Counted from the first letter of the stretch, positions 49,213 to 58,297 are shown. The stretch: DNA of 64,000 nucleotides from Streptomyces sp. NBC_00414 (GCF_036038375.1 NZ_CP107935.1:5394001-5458000), one strand, 5' to 3'. Translations and numbers: made by a program. The notes: generated by a model from the sequence alone, not told the origin.

Positions 49213-50190
49213 CTACTCCTCTTCCTGCTCCTCGTTCTCCTCGTCCCCTTCGAGGGAGTCGCCCACCTCGTCCACCACTTCGGCCGCCACCAGGCCGCCG
49301 GCGACACCGACGGCGAGCCCCGCCGCGCCCATGGCGACCCCCGCGCCGATGCCGGGAACCGACCGCTCGTGCACCTCGTGCCGGTCGTGTCCGTACGCGG
49401 CGTCGGGATCGTACGACTCCCGGTGCTCGACCAGCTCCCGGACCCAGCCATCGACCACGGCGTTCCAGTCCTGGTGGGCGACCCCCTCGTGGGCGACGGT
49501 GAACCGGGTGAGTGTGTCGTCACCCGAGGGGAGGAGGCCGCCGCGCTTGTCGGCCTCCAGGACCACCTCCATGCCGGCGGGGGAGGCGAGGAAGGTCAGC
49601 TCGATCTCGTTGACCGCGTGGGCGTACCGGGGCGACGGGGTGAGTTCGAGCTCCTGGTAGAAGGGGAGCTGCTGGCCCGTGCCGCCGATCCGGCCCAGTT
49701 CCAGGTCCGCGGACCTGAAGCCGAAGCCGAGCTGCCCGAACGCCTCCAGGATCGCCTCCTGCGCGGGCCGGGGCGCCACGTTCAGCCGGTCCAGGTCGCC
49801 CTTGTCCCGCGCGCCCGCCACCGAGAGCTCGGTACGCAGGCCGAGGGCGATGCCCAGCTCCTGCCCGTACAGCTCGGTGACCGGGGTCTCCCACGGGAGC
49901 GTGATGCCGAACGGGACGGTCCGCTCCTCGCCCTCGGTGAGCCGGAAGCCGCCGCCGACGGTGAACCGGTCGAAGACGACCGCGCTCTCGCTCTCCCCCT
50001 CCGCGTGTTCGGCCTCGACGCCCGCGACCAGTTCCAGCGTGATGTGCTCGATGTCGACGTCCGAGCTGCCGCCCCTGAGCCGGATCTCGCCCGACAGGGT
50101 CCCGCCGGGCAGGGCCGGGTCCGGGCTCAGGACCGTGTCCACCGTGGGGCCGCCCACGCCGAGTGATCCGAGCAGCCGTTTGAACACCAT
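49213..50190 (-). CDS. Spo0M-family sporulation-control protein
   Basis: A 325-residue protein with the arrestin-like Spo0M beta-sandwich (VFKRLLGSLGVGGPTVDTVL, GGTLSGEIRLRGGSSDVDIE, FDRFTVGGGFRLTEGEERTV) and a C-terminal membrane-like Gly/Ala/Val segment with an acidic end (GDEENEEQEEE). Spo0M proteins affect sporulation and cell morphology in Bacillus and have actinobacterial homologues. The ATG at 50190 is preferred over a GTG four codons earlier because of AAGGAG spacing. A BlaI-like palindrome lies upstream. Confidence 0.85.
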   Translation of the reverse strand: MVFKRLLGSLGVGGPTVDTVLSPDPALPGGTLSGEIRLRGGSSDVDIEHITLELVAGVEAEHAEGESESAVVFDRFTVGGGFRLTEGEERTVPFGITLPWETPVTELYGQELGIALGLRTELSVAGARDKGDLDRLNVAPRPAQEAILEAFGQLGFGFRSADLELGRIGGTGQQLPFYQELELTPSPRYAHAVNEIELTFLASPAGMEVVLEADKRGGLLPSGDDTLTRFTVAHEGVAHQDWNAVVDGWVRELVEHRESYDPDAAYGHDRHEVHERSVPGIGAGVAMGAAGLAVGVAGGLVAAEVVDEVGDSLEGDEENEEQEEE

Positions 50191-50245
50191 TGAGGGGTCC
50201 ACTCCTTCATGTGCGGGTGGTCGTTTCGGGTCGTGCCGGGTCGTG

Positions 50246-50263
50246 CTCTACGTTCATGTAGAG
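50246..50263. promoter_or_regulatory. BlaI-like palindrome upstream of the Spo0M gene
   Basis: CTCTACGTTCATGTAGAG. The 14-base core CTAC-N6-GTAG has the same spacing as the terD/blaI site, though the inner bases differ. It lies 56 bases before the Spo0M start. Confidence 0.55.
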
Positions 50264-50453
50264 GTTAAGGGGGCCGGTCGCCCCGGAGCCGGGTGCCCCC
50301 GCCCCACGTCCACGCCCCCACCTGCGGCGAACGTGAGCTGCGCCACTCGCGGCCGTCACCTCTGGACGAGTCACTTTGCGATTCCTTTACACTGAGTGGA
50401 ACGCGCGGGTGACCGACGACCCGCGACGACGACCAAGGAGCAGCGGGACCACC

Positions 50454-50531
50454 ATGGGTGAACCTCCCAGTACCAGCCGTGCCTCTTCCGGCCCGGGACG
50501 CATGCGTACGGGAGCGGGGGTGGCACGGTGA
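50454..50531 (+). CDS. Putative 25-residue leader peptide before the CorC genes
   Basis: ATG at 50454, product MGEPPSTSRASSGPGRMRTG followed by AGVAR, stop TGA overlapping the GTG of the next gene (GTGA). The Pro-rich start resembles leader peptides that control Mg2+ transporter operons in other bacteria, but this is only an analogy. An AAGGAG sits about 14 bases upstream, which is rather far. Confidence 0.4.
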   Translation: MGEPPSTSRASSGPGRMRTGAGVAR

Positions 50532-51901
50532 CCGAGATCCTGCTGCTGGTGCTCGCCCTGTCGCTCACCCTCGCCTGCGCGGTGTTCGTGGCGGCCGAGT
50601 TCTCGCTGACCACCGTCGAGCGCGGTGATCTGGAGCGGGCGGCCGAAGCGGGCGAGCGGGGCGCGGACGGGGCGCTGAAGGCCGTACGGAAGCTGACGTT
50701 CCAGCTGTCCGGCGCCCAGCTGGGCATCACCGTCACCTCCCTGGTGATCGGCATGCTCGCCGAACCGTCACTGGCCGTGCTCCTGGAGGGACCGCTCAAG
50801 GCCGTGGGCCTGGGCGGCGCGGCCTCGACGACGGCGACGCTGCTGGGCGTGGTGGTCTCCACCGTCGTCCTGATGGTGGTCGGCGAGCTGGTGCCGAAGA
50901 ACTGGGCGATCTCCCGCCCGCTGGCCGTCGCGAAGGTGGTCGCGGGCCCGCAGCGCGGCTTCACGGCCGCGTTCGGCCCGTTCATCCGGCACCTCAACAA
51001 CACCGCGAACCGCTTCGTGCGCCGCTTCGGCCTGGAGCCCGCCGAGGAGCTGGCCTCCGCGCGCGGCCCCGAGGAACTCGTCGCGCTGGCCCAGCACTCG
51101 GCCGCGCAGGGCGCCCTGGAGCCGGACTCCGCCGAACTGTTCGTCCGTACGCTGCACCTGGGCGAGCTGACCGCCCAGAACGTGATGACGCCCCGGGTCG
51201 ACGTGAAGGCGCTGGAGGCGCACGCCACGGCCACCGACGCCGCCAACCTCACGCACGCGACCGGCCTGTCCCGCTTCCCCGTCTACCGCGACAGCCTGGA
51301 CGAGGTCGTCGGCACGGTCCACATCCGCGACGTACTCGCCCTGGAGCCGGACAAGCGGGCCGTGACACCCGTGACCGAGCTGGCCACGGCCCCGCTGCTG
51401 GTGCCGGACAGCCTGCCCGCCGACCGGCTCCTGGAGCGCATGCGCACGGCCCGCACGATGGCCGTCGTCATCGACGAGTACGGCGGCACGGCCGGTGTGG
51501 CCACGGTGGAGGACATCGTGGAGGAGGTCGTCGGCGAGGTCCGCGACGAGCACGACCCCGTCGAGGTCCCCGACCTGCTGCCCGCCCCCGCCACGGCGGA
51601 CGGCCGCGCGGCCTGGGAGGCGGACGGCGGCGTACGGCTGGACGAGCTGGCCGGGATAGGCCTGCGCGCGCCGGACGGACCGTACGAGACGGTCGCGGGC
51701 CTGGTCGCCACCCGGCTCGCCCGCATCCCGGCCGAGGGCGACGTCCTCGACCTGGACGGCTGGCGGCTGGACGTCCTCGACGTGGAGCACCACCGGGCCG
51801 ACCGCGTCCGCATCACCGAACCGGCCGCCGAGCCGCCCGGGGAGCCGGACGGCAGACCCGTGGGCAGGCCGGCCGGTCAGAGCGCGTGGGAGTCCCGATG
51901 A
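50528..51901 (+). CDS. CNNM/CorC-HlyC family transporter, first copy
   Basis: A 457-residue membrane protein: DUF21 (CNNM) domain of about four helices (residues 1-190, FVAAEFSLTTVERGDLERAA, GITVTSLVIGMLAEPSLAVL), a pair of CBS domains (about 210-340) and a CorC_HlyC domain at the C-terminus (about 355-435). The CBS pair binds nucleotides and the family is linked to Mg2+ or cobalt transport. It overlaps the second copy by four bases (ATGA), so the two are co-translated. Confidence 0.92.
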   Translation: MTEILLLVLALSLTLACAVFVAAEFSLTTVERGDLERAAEAGERGADGALKAVRKLTFQLSGAQLGITVTSLVIGMLAEPSLAVLLEGPLKAVGLGGAASTTATLLGVVVSTVVLMVVGELVPKNWAISRPLAVAKVVAGPQRGFTAAFGPFIRHLNNTANRFVRRFGLEPAEELASARGPEELVALAQHSAAQGALEPDSAELFVRTLHLGELTAQNVMTPRVDVKALEAHATATDAANLTHATGLSRFPVYRDSLDEVVGTVHIRDVLALEPDKRAVTPVTELATAPLLVPDSLPADRLLERMRTARTMAVVIDEYGGTAGVATVEDIVEEVVGEVRDEHDPVEVPDLLPAPATADGRAAWEADGGVRLDELAGIGLRAPDGPYETVAGLVATRLARIPAEGDVLDLDGWRLDVLDVEHHRADRVRITEPAAEPPGEPDGRPVGRPAGQSAWESR

Positions 51902-52929
51902 ACACGTCCACCACCGTCCAACTGCTCATCGGCGCCCTGACGCTGCTGACCAACGCGTTCTTCGTCGGCGCGGAGTTCGCCCTGATCTCCGTGCGCCGCA
52001 GCCAGATCGAGCCACTGGCCCAGGAGGGCAACAAGCGGGCCCGGATGACCCTGTGGGGCCTGCGGCACATCTCGGCGATGATGGCGACCGCCCAACTCGG
52101 CATCACCGTCTCGTCGCTGGTGCTGGGCGCGGTCGCCGAACCGGCCATCGCGCACCTGCTGGAGCCCGCCTTCGAGGCGGCGCACATCCCGCACGGTCTC
52201 GTGCACCCGATCGCCTTCGTGATCGCGCTCACCGTGGCCACGTATCTGCACATGCTGTTCGGCGAGATGGTGCCGAAGAACATCGCGCTCGCCGCGCCCG
52301 CGCAGACCGCGCTGCTCCTCGGCCCGGCGCTGGTGGCCCTCACCCGTGCCCTGAGGCCGTTCATCTTCGGCATCAACGCCTTCGCCAACGCCCTGCTGAA
52401 ACTGCTGCGCGTCGAGGCCAAGGACGAGGTGGAGTCCGCCTTCACGGACGACCAGCTCGCCCGGATGGTCGTCGACTCCAGCGAGGCCGGACTCCTGACG
52501 GCCGCCGACGGCGAACGGCTGCGCGACGCCCTGGAGCTGGGCACCCGCCCGGTCGGCGAGATCCTCGTCCCGGCCCAGCGGATGCGCACGGTCGACGACA
52601 CCGTGACCCCGGCCCGGCTGGAACGGGCGGCGGCCGAGGCCGGCTTCTCCCGCTTCCCCGTGACCGGCGGGGACGGCACGCTGCTCGGCTACCTCCACAT
52701 CAAGGACACCCTCGGCGTCACCGACCGCGACCGGCCCTTCCCCCGGAGCGCCCTGCATCCGGTGACGCGCGTCCGCATCGACACCCCGCTCGACGACACG
52801 CTCACCGCGCTGCGGGCCACGGGCAGTCACCTCGCGGCGGTCACCGGCGAGGCGGGCAACGTCCTCGGCTTCGTCACGATGGAGGACGTCCTGTCGGAGC
52901 TGGTCGGACCGTCCCCGGCAGCGGTCTGA
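51898..52929 (+). CDS. CNNM/CorC-type transporter, second copy (no CorC_HlyC domain)
   Basis: A 343-residue paralogue with the DUF21 membrane domain (LTNAFFVGAEFALISVRRSQ, ATAQLGITVSSLVLGAVAEP, YLHMLFGEMVPKNIALAAPA) and two CBS domains (VGEILVPAQRMRTVDDTVTP, GYLHIKDTLGV, VLGFVTMEDVLSEL). The CorC_HlyC domain of the first copy is absent. The pair probably acts as a hetero-oligomeric transporter. Confidence 0.9.
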   Translation: MNTSTTVQLLIGALTLLTNAFFVGAEFALISVRRSQIEPLAQEGNKRARMTLWGLRHISAMMATAQLGITVSSLVLGAVAEPAIAHLLEPAFEAAHIPHGLVHPIAFVIALTVATYLHMLFGEMVPKNIALAAPAQTALLLGPALVALTRALRPFIFGINAFANALLKLLRVEAKDEVESAFTDDQLARMVVDSSEAGLLTAADGERLRDALELGTRPVGEILVPAQRMRTVDDTVTPARLERAAAEAGFSRFPVTGGDGTLLGYLHIKDTLGVTDRDRPFPRSALHPVTRVRIDTPLDDTLTALRATGSHLAAVTGEAGNVLGFVTMEDVLSELVGPSPAAV

Positions 52930-52994
52930 CCTGTGCCGCGGCGCCCGGGAAACCCTTGCGACGGAGACCGGGCGGGTGCCGCGGACGGGTGAGG

Positions 52995-53624
52995 TCACCG
53001 CAGGGGTCTGCGGATCCAGACCTCGCGGGCCACCGTGTCCCGGCCGGGAGGGACACCGAAGGCGAAGCCCGGGGCGGCGTGCGCACCGAGGACACCGAAC
53101 CTCGACCATCCCCAGGCACGGAACGCCTCCGCCGCGGCGCTCCGCGGATCGCCGATACCGCCGCCACCGCCGCCGCCACCGCTGTGGCCGTCGACGGGCC
53201 GGTCCGGGGCCGCGACGAGCAGATCGGCGTCGAGCCGGATCAGCAGCCGCTCGACCATGCGCGTGGCGATGCCGCGCCGGCGGTGGGCCGGCAGCACCAT
53301 CAGTTCGGCGAGCAGGAAAGCACGGCCCGAGGCGGTGAGTTCCTCGATGTCGGCGGGCAACTCGCCCTGGAAGTCCGACCACCACTCACCGGAGCGCGGC
53401 ACCCGGTACCCGTACGCGCAGCCGACCGTCCCTGCCGTGTCGGCGACCACCATGTCGAAGCCGGTGTGCTGCACATGCTGTTCGAGCCGGTCCAGGAAGC
53501 CCTGGCGGTCGCGGTGCTCCTCCCCGACCGCGCCCCGGTACGCCCTGACGTGCACGTCCGCGACGGCGTCCCGCTGTTGCTCCGCCTGCCACCGGGACAG
53601 TCTGCGCAAGTACACCTCTGCCAT
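52995..53624 (-). CDS. GNAT-family N-acetyltransferase with Gly-rich insert
   Basis: A 209-residue protein with a GNAT acetyl-CoA fold: GRAFLLAELMVLPAHRRRGI gives the Q/RxxGxG/A site (RRRGIA), flanked by VVADTAGTVGCAYGYR. A run of eight glycines (GGGGGGGG) separates the CoA-binding core from the C-terminal strand. The substrate is unknown. ORFs on the other strand in this stretch are shadows. Confidence 0.85.
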   Translation of the reverse strand: MAEVYLRRLSRWQAEQQRDAVADVHVRAYRGAVGEEHRDRQGFLDRLEQHVQHTGFDMVVADTAGTVGCAYGYRVPRSGEWWSDFQGELPADIEELTASGRAFLLAELMVLPAHRRRGIATRMVERLLIRLDADLLVAAPDRPVDGHSGGGGGGGGIGDPRSAAAEAFRAWGWSRFGVLGAHAAPGFAFGVPPGRDTVAREVWIRRPLR

Positions 53625-54253
53625 ACGGGCCTCCCCCCGGCCGCGGGACGGGTATCCCCGGACTCGGCATCATCACAGCAGGAGCCGCCGGGGTAAATGG
53701 TGTCTCGGCAGCGGCCGGTGATGATCCGTCGTACGGGAGCGCGTCGTCGGTACGGTCACGCGGACGGGCAAAGGGGGGCGGGAGTGGGGCGGGGAGAGCT
53801 GTGGAACGTCCGTTCCCGGGGTTGCGCGGCCGTGGCGGCGTCGCCGACGGCCGACGGTTCACGGGGCTGTGCACAGCCGCCGGTCTCGCCTACGCTCTGA
53901 ACAGATTCACGAGCGGGGCTCGCCCGGAGCAGAGCCCGCCGACCATGTCGAAGCCGTGTCGCGGCTTCCCTCGCGCCCCCGGCCCCCGGGTGCATCAGCC
54001 CCCTGATCCCGGGTGCCAGAACGAGGCGATCGAGAACGCCGGGCGAACTCCCTTCCCGCCGCTTCCTCGCGAGCGGGCCTCTGTCCACATGTCCCTTGCG
54101 GACCCGCCAGCGGTGCACTCCCGCGTGCCGCCGCGACCCGACGAGGGATCACATGCCCTGGAACCGCTGCCGGGGGGCGGCGCGGAAGGGCGGTACGGTC
54201 GCCGCCGGTGGGCACGACACCGGCGGCGACCGTCACATCGACGGTTGCCGGCG
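53625..54253. other. Gene-free intergenic stretch (629 bases)
   Basis: I see no gene with a plausible start, codon pattern or family match in either strand, no terminator and no copy of the dispersed repeat. ORFs here are GC-driven chance frames. It contains the promoter of the GNAT gene on the left and the 3' flank of the phosphatase gene on the right. Confidence 0.6.
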
Positions 54254-55576
54254 TCACAGGCGGATCACCACGAGCGCCGTGTCGTCGTCAGGACCGAGTC
54301 TCGACGAGGGCAGAAGGTCGGCCAGGACGGCGTCGGCGAGGTCCTCGGGATCGAGTACGTGGTGTTGTTCGACGCTGTCGGCCAGGCGCCGCAGCCCGGC
54401 GTCGATGTCCTCACCACGGCGCTCGATCAGCCCGTCGGTGTAGAGCACGAGCGTCGCGCCCGGCGCGTAGCCCACGGTCGTCTCGCCCCGGGACATGAGT
54501 TCGTCGCACGCGCCCAGCGGCGGGTCGGTGGCCATGTCGAGGATCTCGACGCTCCCGTCGACGTGTGCGAGAAGCGGCGGCGGATGACCGGCGCAGCTGT
54601 ACGTGACGGTGTGCGCGACGCGGTCGACCACGGCCTGGACGACACTCGTGGCGAGCGCGCCCTCGACGGTGCGCGCGTGCTGGGCGAGTGTCGTGAGCGC
54701 GGCGGCGGGCCGGCCGGTGGCACGGATCGCGGCGCTCAGCGCGCTGCGCAGCTGCCCCATGACACCGGCCGCCTCCAGACCGTGCCCGACCACGTCCCCG
54801 ACCGCGGTGGCCAGCCGGCCCGCGTCCAGGTCGATCAGGTCGTACCAGTCGCCGCAGACGTTGAGGAAACTGGCCGCGGGCCGGTAGCGCACGGCGGCGA
54901 AGGAGTGTCCGGGCAGCGCGGTGCCGGGCAGCATGGCGCGCTGGAGGGTGACGGCGACCTCGTGCGACCGGGCGTGGGCCTCGCGCAACCGCTCGTTGAG
55001 TTCCTGCAGTTCCTGGGAACGGGTGAGCAGGTCGGCCGTCATGGTGTCCGCGCGGCTGAGCGTGGCGAGGGGGTTGCCCGGGTCGGCGGCGGCCTGCCGG
55101 GCGCGTACCAGCTGCGTGACCTCCTCGACGCGGTGGACGACGAGCGACACCCGGCCGTCGGTGTCGAGGACCGGGATGTTGACCGGGCTCCAGTAACGCT
55201 CCTCGAACACACCGGGTCTGCCGGGCACCTCGACGTCGTACTTCTGCAGGGCCATGGTGTCCCGCTCGCCGGTGTCGAGGACCCGTTCGAGCGATGCCCG
55301 CAGCGTCCTGGCGCCGTTGCCCGGGGCGTGCTCGCTCCGGGCGTCCTCGCTCCCGACGGCCGGGCTGTCGGGGAACACGTCGAAGATCGAACGGCCGAGC
55401 AGCTCGTCGAGGCCGCGCCCGGCGACCTGCACGTAGGCCCGGTTGGCGTCGAGCATCACCAGGCCGGGGGTGAGCAGCAGCACGGGGCTGGGCAGGGACT
55501 GGAAGACCTCCGCGAAGTCGATGTCCGACCTGAAGCCTGGCCCCTGGTGCCCGCCGGGTGCGCTGCGGTCGCTCAT
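54254..55576 (-). CDS. PAS-SpoIIE-type serine phosphatase
   Basis: A 440-residue protein: a PAS domain (residues about 20-150, LLLTPGLVMLDANRAYVQVA), a helical linker and a PP2C/SpoIIE domain (about 210-435) with NVCGDWYDLIDL, VGDVVGHGLEAAGV, YSCAGHPPPLL, LYTDGLIERRG and PDDDTALVVI. It differs from the other two phosphatases in having no GAF domain and no membrane segments. Target: an anti-anti-sigma factor that is not encoded nearby. Confidence 0.9.
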   Translation of the reverse strand: MSDRSAPGGHQGPGFRSDIDFAEVFQSLPSPVLLLTPGLVMLDANRAYVQVAGRGLDELLGRSIFDVFPDSPAVGSEDARSEHAPGNGARTLRASLERVLDTGERDTMALQKYDVEVPGRPGVFEERYWSPVNIPVLDTDGRVSLVVHRVEEVTQLVRARQAAADPGNPLATLSRADTMTADLLTRSQELQELNERLREAHARSHEVAVTLQRAMLPGTALPGHSFAAVRYRPAASFLNVCGDWYDLIDLDAGRLATAVGDVVGHGLEAAGVMGQLRSALSAAIRATGRPAAALTTLAQHARTVEGALATSVVQAVVDRVAHTVTYSCAGHPPPLLAHVDGSVEILDMATDPPLGACDELMSRGETTVGYAPGATLVLYTDGLIERRGEDIDAGLRRLADSVEQHHVLDPEDLADAVLADLLPSSRLGPDDDTALVVIRL

Positions 55577-55667
55577 GCCCCCATGTCTACTCCGTCACCG
55601 GGGCCCGTGCGACCCGGCCGGTGCCGGGTTCGCCGACGGGCCGGTCGGCCGGCGCACGCGGTGTACG

Positions 55668-56606
55668 TCAGCCGATGCAGACCACGAGCAGACAGAGCTG
55701 CGAGGGCGAGGTCGCTGTCGGCGCGGGGCTCGCCGGTGACGTGCCCGGGTCGGAGGCGCCCGAGCCGCTCGTACCGTCCGAGGCGCCCGTCCCGTCGCCG
55801 GCGGCGGGGGCCGACGGCTGCTGCGACGCGGTGCCGCCCGTGTCCTGGGAGGACGAGGACGAGGCCGACGACGAGGAAGATGCCGAGGACGCGCTCCGGG
55901 ACCGCCGGTCGGACGCCGATGCCGTGTCCGGTGACGGAACGGCGTCCGGCCGGGTGCCCCGCGGCGCGGCGGAGCTCGGGGCGACGGCGGCCCGCCCGGC
56001 CGACCGGCCGCTCGCGGGGACCTGCGTGGACGCGGCCGTCGAGGACCGCCGGGCGTCGGGCCGTGTCGACGACGGGCGGGTGCCCTGCTGTGCCTCGTCC
56101 TCGGCGGAGTCCGTGGCGGAGCCCGTGTCCGTGCCCAGTCCGGCGGCCTCCGGAGCCGAGGCGGCCTCCGCCCGGTCGGCCGAGAGCCGGTCCAGGGCGG
56201 TGAAGGTCAGGCCGCCGCCGACGAGCGCGACGGCGGTCGCGACGACGGCTCGGCGCTGGTTCTTCTTCCATCGGACGCGCTGGCGACGCCGTGCGGCCCG
56301 GCCCTGCGGTGCGGGCGTCGCTCCCTCGAAGCCGTCCTCGCCGTACGGGTCGGCCCCCGTGGTCCCGTCCGGGCTCGTCCCGGCCGACGAGGCATCGTGC
56401 GGACGGCCTTCGTGCGGACGGCCTTCGTGCCACGGGGCGGGGGCGGCGGGTTGCCATGCCGAGGTGCCCGAGGAGGCCATGGTGACCCGGGGCTGGACGG
56501 TGTGACGGCTGACGGTGACCGGAGCGATGTCGGGGGCGTAGGCGCCGCACCCGGGACACACCAGGGCGCCGTTGAGATGCCGACGACACGAGGAGCAGTA
56601 GTCCAT
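55668..56606 (-). CDS. SCO2400-family membrane protein with N-terminal zinc ribbon
   Basis: A 312-residue protein: an N-terminal zinc ribbon (DYCSSCRRHLNGALVCPGCG), a polar region, a basic segment with a single membrane helix (RRAVVATAVALVGGGLTFTA) and a long Ser/Ala/Thr-rich outer region (SSASSSSSASSSSSQDTG) ending in LCLLVVCIG. It is a recognised Streptomyces family of unknown function. The start at 56606 is at the zinc ribbon; the upstream frame is noncoding. Confidence 0.85.
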   Translation of the reverse strand: MDYCSSCRRHLNGALVCPGCGAYAPDIAPVTVSRHTVQPRVTMASSGTSAWQPAAPAPWHEGRPHEGRPHDASSAGTSPDGTTGADPYGEDGFEGATPAPQGRAARRRQRVRWKKNQRRAVVATAVALVGGGLTFTALDRLSADRAEAASAPEAAGLGTDTGSATDSAEDEAQQGTRPSSTRPDARRSSTAASTQVPASGRSAGRAAVAPSSAAPRGTRPDAVPSPDTASASDRRSRSASSASSSSSASSSSSQDTGGTASQQPSAPAAGDGTGASDGTSGSGASDPGTSPASPAPTATSPSQLCLLVVCIG

Positions 56607-56962
56607 CAGCGTCTTCCTGAGTTGACTGGATCGTCGCCCCGCCGGGTCCCTGCCCGGTGATGGTCGTACGTGGGTACGTGGGGACGGTTGGCCAGTCACG
56701 CTAACGAGGCCTGCGAGGCACTGTGTGCAGCCTGTGTGACGCTCCTGCACGGATTCCCCGGGGGCTCGAGGGCAATGCCGTGCGCATCCGGACATCGCGC
56801 CCAGCCCTCACCGCTCAGGGGCGCGGGGCTGTGGCATCGGCGGCTTCGTCACGGGGCGCGACCAGCCACGGAGCACCCGCGGGTCCATGTCCACATCAGC
56901 CACGCGGCCACGCGGCCGCTCGGGGTCGGGACAGGTCCAGGCCGGGTCCGGGTCGGTCCGGG
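56607..56962. other. Intergenic stretch with one degenerate repeat core
   Basis: No gene is apparent. A partial copy of the dispersed repeat (GGGGCGCGGGG, about 56818-56828) breaks off before the AACTGCGC half. Confidence 0.55.
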
Positions 56963-57304
56963 TCAGGAAGTACCCGGACTCTCCGGCGCGCCCGAGGCGC
57001 GACGGTACTCGGCGTTGATGCGCTGCGCTTCCTCAAGCTGGTCCTCAAGGATGACGATGCGGCAGGCGGCATCGACCGGGGTGCCCCGGTCGACCAGCTC
57101 GCGCGCGCGAGCGGCGATCCGGAGCTGGTAGCGGGAGTAGCGCCGGTGCCCGCCCTCGGAGCGCAGCGGAGTGATGAGCCGGGCCTCACCGATGGCCCGG
57201 AGGAAACCCGGAGTGGTGCCGAGCATCTCGGCCGCCCGGCCCATCGTGTAGGCGGGGTAGTCGTCGTCGTCCAGTCGATCGCCCAGCGGACTGTCTGCTG
57301 TCAT
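56963..57304 (-). CDS. MerR-family transcriptional regulator
   Basis: A 113-residue MerR-type regulator with a winged helix (YTMGRAAEMLGTTPGFLRAI, GEARLITPLRSEGGHRRYSR) and a C-terminal coiled coil (RIVILEDQLEEAQRINAEYR). There is no large effector domain. A strong 32-bp palindrome lies 26 bases upstream of the start in the leader, so transcription could be attenuated there. The start at 57304 has GAGGTGAC nearby. Confidence 0.85.
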   Translation of the reverse strand: MTADSPLGDRLDDDDYPAYTMGRAAEMLGTTPGFLRAIGEARLITPLRSEGGHRRYSRYQLRIAARARELVDRGTPVDAACRIVILEDQLEEAQRINAEYRRASGAPESPGTS

Positions 57305-57329
57305 GTCACCTCGTTCTGCAACGCGTCGA

Positions 57330-57361
57330 GGGGCCCTGGTGCCGTACGGCACCAGGGCCCC
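57330..57361. terminator. Perfect 32-bp palindrome in the MerR leader
   Basis: GGGGCCCTGGTGCCGT and its perfect complement, a 16-bp self-complementary arm with no loop in DNA. It may be a terminator for an upstream transcript, an attenuator of the MerR gene or a protein-binding site. Confidence 0.6.
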
Positions 57362-57922
57362 GAAGGAAATTGAACACCATCTGCCGGCGCTACTGTCGCG
57401 CCGACCTTCTGTTTCCGCCGCCCGGCCCGGGAGAGGGCAGGGAGTGCGGGGACCGTGGTTGCGTGACCGGGGACCACCTTCCAATCCGGGGCCTAGCGGT
57501 ACCCGTCCGAACGTTCTCGGCCGGGCGATCCTGATGGCGTCTGCTCCTTCCGTCTTTCTTCGAGTCTTCTCGAACCTTCTTCTCGAACCTTCTTCTGGAT
57601 CAGTGGTGATGCGTCGGCGGCTCCTCGGCCTGCGAGCCACCCAGCGCGGCTGTCAGTCCCGTCACCGTCCTGCGAACCACGTGGCTTCGACACTCCACAA
57701 CCGCTCTGACCTGCGAACTTCTGGTACTTCTCTGGTACGTCCACCCGCCAGTTCGTGTCTGCCGGGTCTTGCTCGACCTCGTCTACGAGAGAAACCTTAG
57801 CCACGTGCAACGCCAATGTCTACTCTGGCAAAGATAGATTTTGGTCGGCATGAGCCCCAGGTATTTTGGTGTCATCTCTACGGGAGGTGGGCAGGAGTGA
57901 CCGCTGGATAGAATCGGCTCCC
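57362..57922. other. Long intergenic stretch, lower GC, with 13-bp tandem repeat
   Basis: No supported gene. Around 57565-57596 the unit TCTTCTCGAACCT occurs twice in full and then partly. A minus-strand frame from 57816 starts plausibly (MALHVAKVSLVDEVEQDPAD) but soon becomes repeat-like; I do not call it a gene. Base composition is more AT-rich than the rest of the window. Confidence 0.5.
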
Positions 57923-58297
57923 ATGTCGAACCCTGACGAACTGCTCGTCGGTATCTCAGCCCTGGTGGAGTCCGGGCAGAGCAATCGGATGTCGCTGACC
58001 GTGGTTGCCGGTGGTGCTGTCATCACCGGCAGACTCGCTCCCGAAGCCGTGTGGCGGGAGCGGGTCTCGGAGGTGCTGAAGGACTCGGACCATCTCGGCC
58101 CGTTCTCCGGCGTCTTCATCGCGGACCGGCCACAGGACCGCGCCGACCATGGCGAGCCACCCACGCATCTGCACTTCCATCTCGCCCGGATCCTGCAGGG
58201 CAACGTCGGAATCCCCGACACGGGAGGGATGTACCGCGTCGCGATCACGGACGTCAGCGCCTGGACCGTGGGCGACTTCAGCTACTCCGACCACTGA
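57923..58297 (+). CDS. Small conserved hypothetical protein
   Basis: A 124-residue soluble protein with a helical start (MSNPDELLVGISALVESGQS), a beta-rich core (SLTVVAGGAVITGRLAPEAV) and a C-terminal part FHLARILQGNVGIPDTGGMY, then AITDVSAWTVGDFSYS. The core weakly recalls gas-vesicle accessory proteins, but I would not name it. It ends just before a strong bidirectional terminator. Confidence 0.75.
   Translation: MSNPDELLVGISALVESGQSNRMSLTVVAGGAVITGRLAPEAVWRERVSEVLKDSDHLGPFSGVFIADRPQDRADHGEPPTHLHFHLARILQGNVGIPDTGGMYRVAITDVSAWTVGDFSYSDH

Noticed and set aside
57493..57816. Minus-strand ORF starting MALHVAKVSLVDEVEQDPAD
   Set aside because: The start looks plausible, but the rest is composition-driven and includes the 13-bp tandem repeat. 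No family match and no clear ribosome site.
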